A stretch of DNA of 64,000 nt from assembly GCF_029227915.1 (NCBI RefSeq), contig NC_079876.1, forward strand, positions 18,602,001 through 18,666,000, written 5' to 3'. The notes below the pieces were generated by a model. The model was not told the DNA's origin and ran no database searches. It saw nothing but the letters and a program-made list of their open reading frames with translations. The position numbers were made by a program, and so were the translations under genes. Shown here piece by piece: positions 63,578 to 64,000 of this stretch. Each line of letters opens with the position of its first letter. Within the stretch, counting starts at the first letter, position 1. Source of the DNA: Hydractinia symbiolongicarpus. Taxonomy: Eukaryota; Cnidaria; Hydrozoa; Anthoathecata; Hydractiniidae.

Positions 63578-64000
63578 GGTACTAGTTATTCCTTTTTTAA
63601 AACTTTATTGACCTTATTACATTTCTTCTTATTAATTTTCTTATTGTTACCTTTATATTTTTATACCTGGGCATTTGTGCCAGTCCTTCAGAGGAAATAT
63701 AAGTCTGGAAATGTCTCAATTCTAAAGAAAGATGTTTGGCTTTTTCATAAATAAACGAGGGCATAAAACGGTTAAAAGAGTTATTTAAGACTAAAAAAAT
63801 AATTTCACCCTATTATAAAAAAGTATAAAACACAAAGGAAAAGGATAGATACATTTATGTAGATTTTAACAAGATGTAAAAGGAAAGAAGGCTCCTAAAG
63901 AAAATACTTCTTGAAGACTTTTTCATCCACATGTAAGGTTTCTTCCAGCTTTTTGGACTATATAGTAGTTGCTAAATATAACTGCAAGCAGTGTGTTCAC
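63578..64000. other. 3' flank of gene D
   Basis: AT-rich non-coding sequence to the end of the window; AATAAACG-type polyadenylation-like sites occur at about 63750. Confidence 0.3.

Overview
The window looks like AT-rich, intron-rich nuclear DNA from an animal, most likely a cnidarian (possibly a hydrozoan). The evidence is long AT-rich introns with GT..AG borders, RING/TRAF zinc-finger genes (a metazoan combination), dense non-autonomous DNA transposons and fossil reverse transcriptases. Nothing prokaryotic is present: no operons, Shine-Dalgarno sites or CRISPR arrays. The species assignment is inference.

Layout. (1) 1-2380 is intron or flank of the first gene and carries two head-to-tail Helitron-like elements. 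(2) 2381-6284 holds nine phase-consistent exons of the 3' part of a major facilitator superfamily transporter related to the ZIFL/multidrug type; its 5' exons lie outside the window. (3) 6300-11890 is gene-poor, with satellite-like and dispersed repeats. (4) 11891-26818 is gene A, an intact six-exon gene for a 594-residue RING plus TRAF-type zinc-finger plus coiled-coil protein. Its 7.3-kb intron 4 hosts a dead Ty3/gypsy-like gag-protease remnant and a frameshifted non-LTR reverse transcriptase, both on the minus strand. (5) 31384-41006 is gene B, a paralogue with all six exons recognisable but several frame-breaking lesions. (6) 46447-48373 is gene C, a 5' fragment whose RING exon is split by a 551-bp insertion. 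(7) 55820-63577 is gene D: exons 1-2 are broken, exons 3-4 are absent, and exons 5-6 are open. A (ACAG)n tract of about 1.08 kb lies between the two halves. (8) At 59362-60286 two minus-strand candidate exons of an unrelated, unidentified gene lie inside the last intron of gene D.

The main story is the tandem RING/TRAF-finger cluster on the plus strand: one full-length copy and three decaying copies. They share the start MSGG, conserved exon lengths (55-codon zinc-finger exon, 26-codon DHY exon) and a last exon opening with CSRK and continuing into a coiled coil. In A the coil is made of 17-residue (51-bp) units and is followed by an unassigned C-terminal region of about 235 residues instead of a recognisable MATH/TRAF-C domain. 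By family analogy A could be a ubiquitin ligase or signalling adaptor; that is inference.

A second theme is a dispersed family with Helitron hallmarks: a TCTATA-type 5' end and a GTGGA..TCCAC hairpin 12 nt before a terminal CTAG. It recurs at least seven times, sometimes nested. Other mobile DNA includes a pogo-like element with CAGTGGAATC termini and TA duplications.
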